A stretch of 64,000 nucleotides of DNA from Rhizobium sp. CB3090 (lineage in GTDB: Bacteria > Pseudomonadota > Alphaproteobacteria > Rhizobiales > Rhizobiaceae): positions 868,001-932,000 of the forward strand of contig NZ_CP121662.1 in NCBI RefSeq assembly GCF_029714285.1, read 5' to 3'. The notes below the pieces were generated by a model. That model ran no database searches and was not told the origin of the DNA. It was given only the letters and a program-made list of their open reading frames with translations. Below, one piece after another: positions 63,982 to 64,000 of this stretch (its first letter is position 1; every line of letters begins with the position of its first letter). A program made the translations under genes and the position numbers.

Positions 63982-64000
63982 CCGTTCAGTGGCTTCTCGG

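Overview
The window is chromosomal DNA from an alphaproteobacterium of the Rhizobiaceae, most likely Rhizobium or a close relative. The evidence is conserved gene order: glyA-nrdR-ribD-ribE, ribH-nusB, bamE / CBP3-like / DUF177 / plsX-fabH-ihfA-merR, rpsI-rplM, and clpP-clpX-lon-hupB. Other pointers are high GC, a RopA-type porin, a K+-independent proton-pumping pyrophosphatase and many small secreted proteins. No phage, transposon or CRISPR array was seen.

Layout. 1-6.1 kb: the end of an L,D-transpeptidase-like gene, serine hydroxymethyltransferase, the NrdR repressor, riboflavin synthesis (ribD, ribE, ribH) and nusB, interrupted by a minus-strand cupin/GNAT pair. 6.3-13.9 kb: the H+-pyrophosphatase, BamE and the phospholipid/fatty-acid starter genes with ihfA and a MerR-type regulator. 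13.9-20.8 kb is an accessory stretch: small secreted proteins, a porin, tRNA-Pro(GGG) with a partial copy of its 3' end 320 bp downstream, a degenerate nuclease-like protein, an esterase, and a decayed VapBC toxin-antitoxin pair.

20.8-30.3 kb is an exopolysaccharide locus. A minus-strand set (outer-membrane export lipoprotein, glycosyltransferase, initiating sugar-phosphate transferase, polymerase, glycosyltransferase) diverges from a Wzz/BY-kinase-like co-polymerase whose kinase domain lacks its nucleotide-binding residues. A CelD-type acetyltransferase closes the locus. The gene set recalls the unipolar-polysaccharide and glucomannan loci of Rhizobiales. 30.4-34.4 kb: heme A synthase, a large DUF2778 envelope protein and a cupin. 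34.4-43.1 kb is a second polysaccharide locus: an ABC capsule-export ATPase between two KpsE-like proteins, glycosyltransferases, a methyltransferase and an unrecognised protein. No export permease is present in the window.

43.2-51.2 kb: argC, an agmatinase-family gene, ribosomal proteins S9 and L13, a DMT transporter, a CoA-binding protein, O-acetylhomoserine sulfhydrylase and a cupin. 51.3-55.3 kb: pstSCAB behind a clear Pho box, with a strong hairpin between pstS and pstC and no phoU after pstB. 55.4-58.0 kb: a cytochrome P450 and a membrane diguanylate cyclase. 58.3-63.9 kb: the proteostasis genes clpP, clpX and lon with heat-shock-like promoters, then HU.

The most unusual material is the permease-less capsule-type locus, the kinase-dead co-polymerase, the tRNA-end repeat, the collapsed VapBC module and the degenerate nuclease. 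No wholly new system could be established from sequence reading alone.
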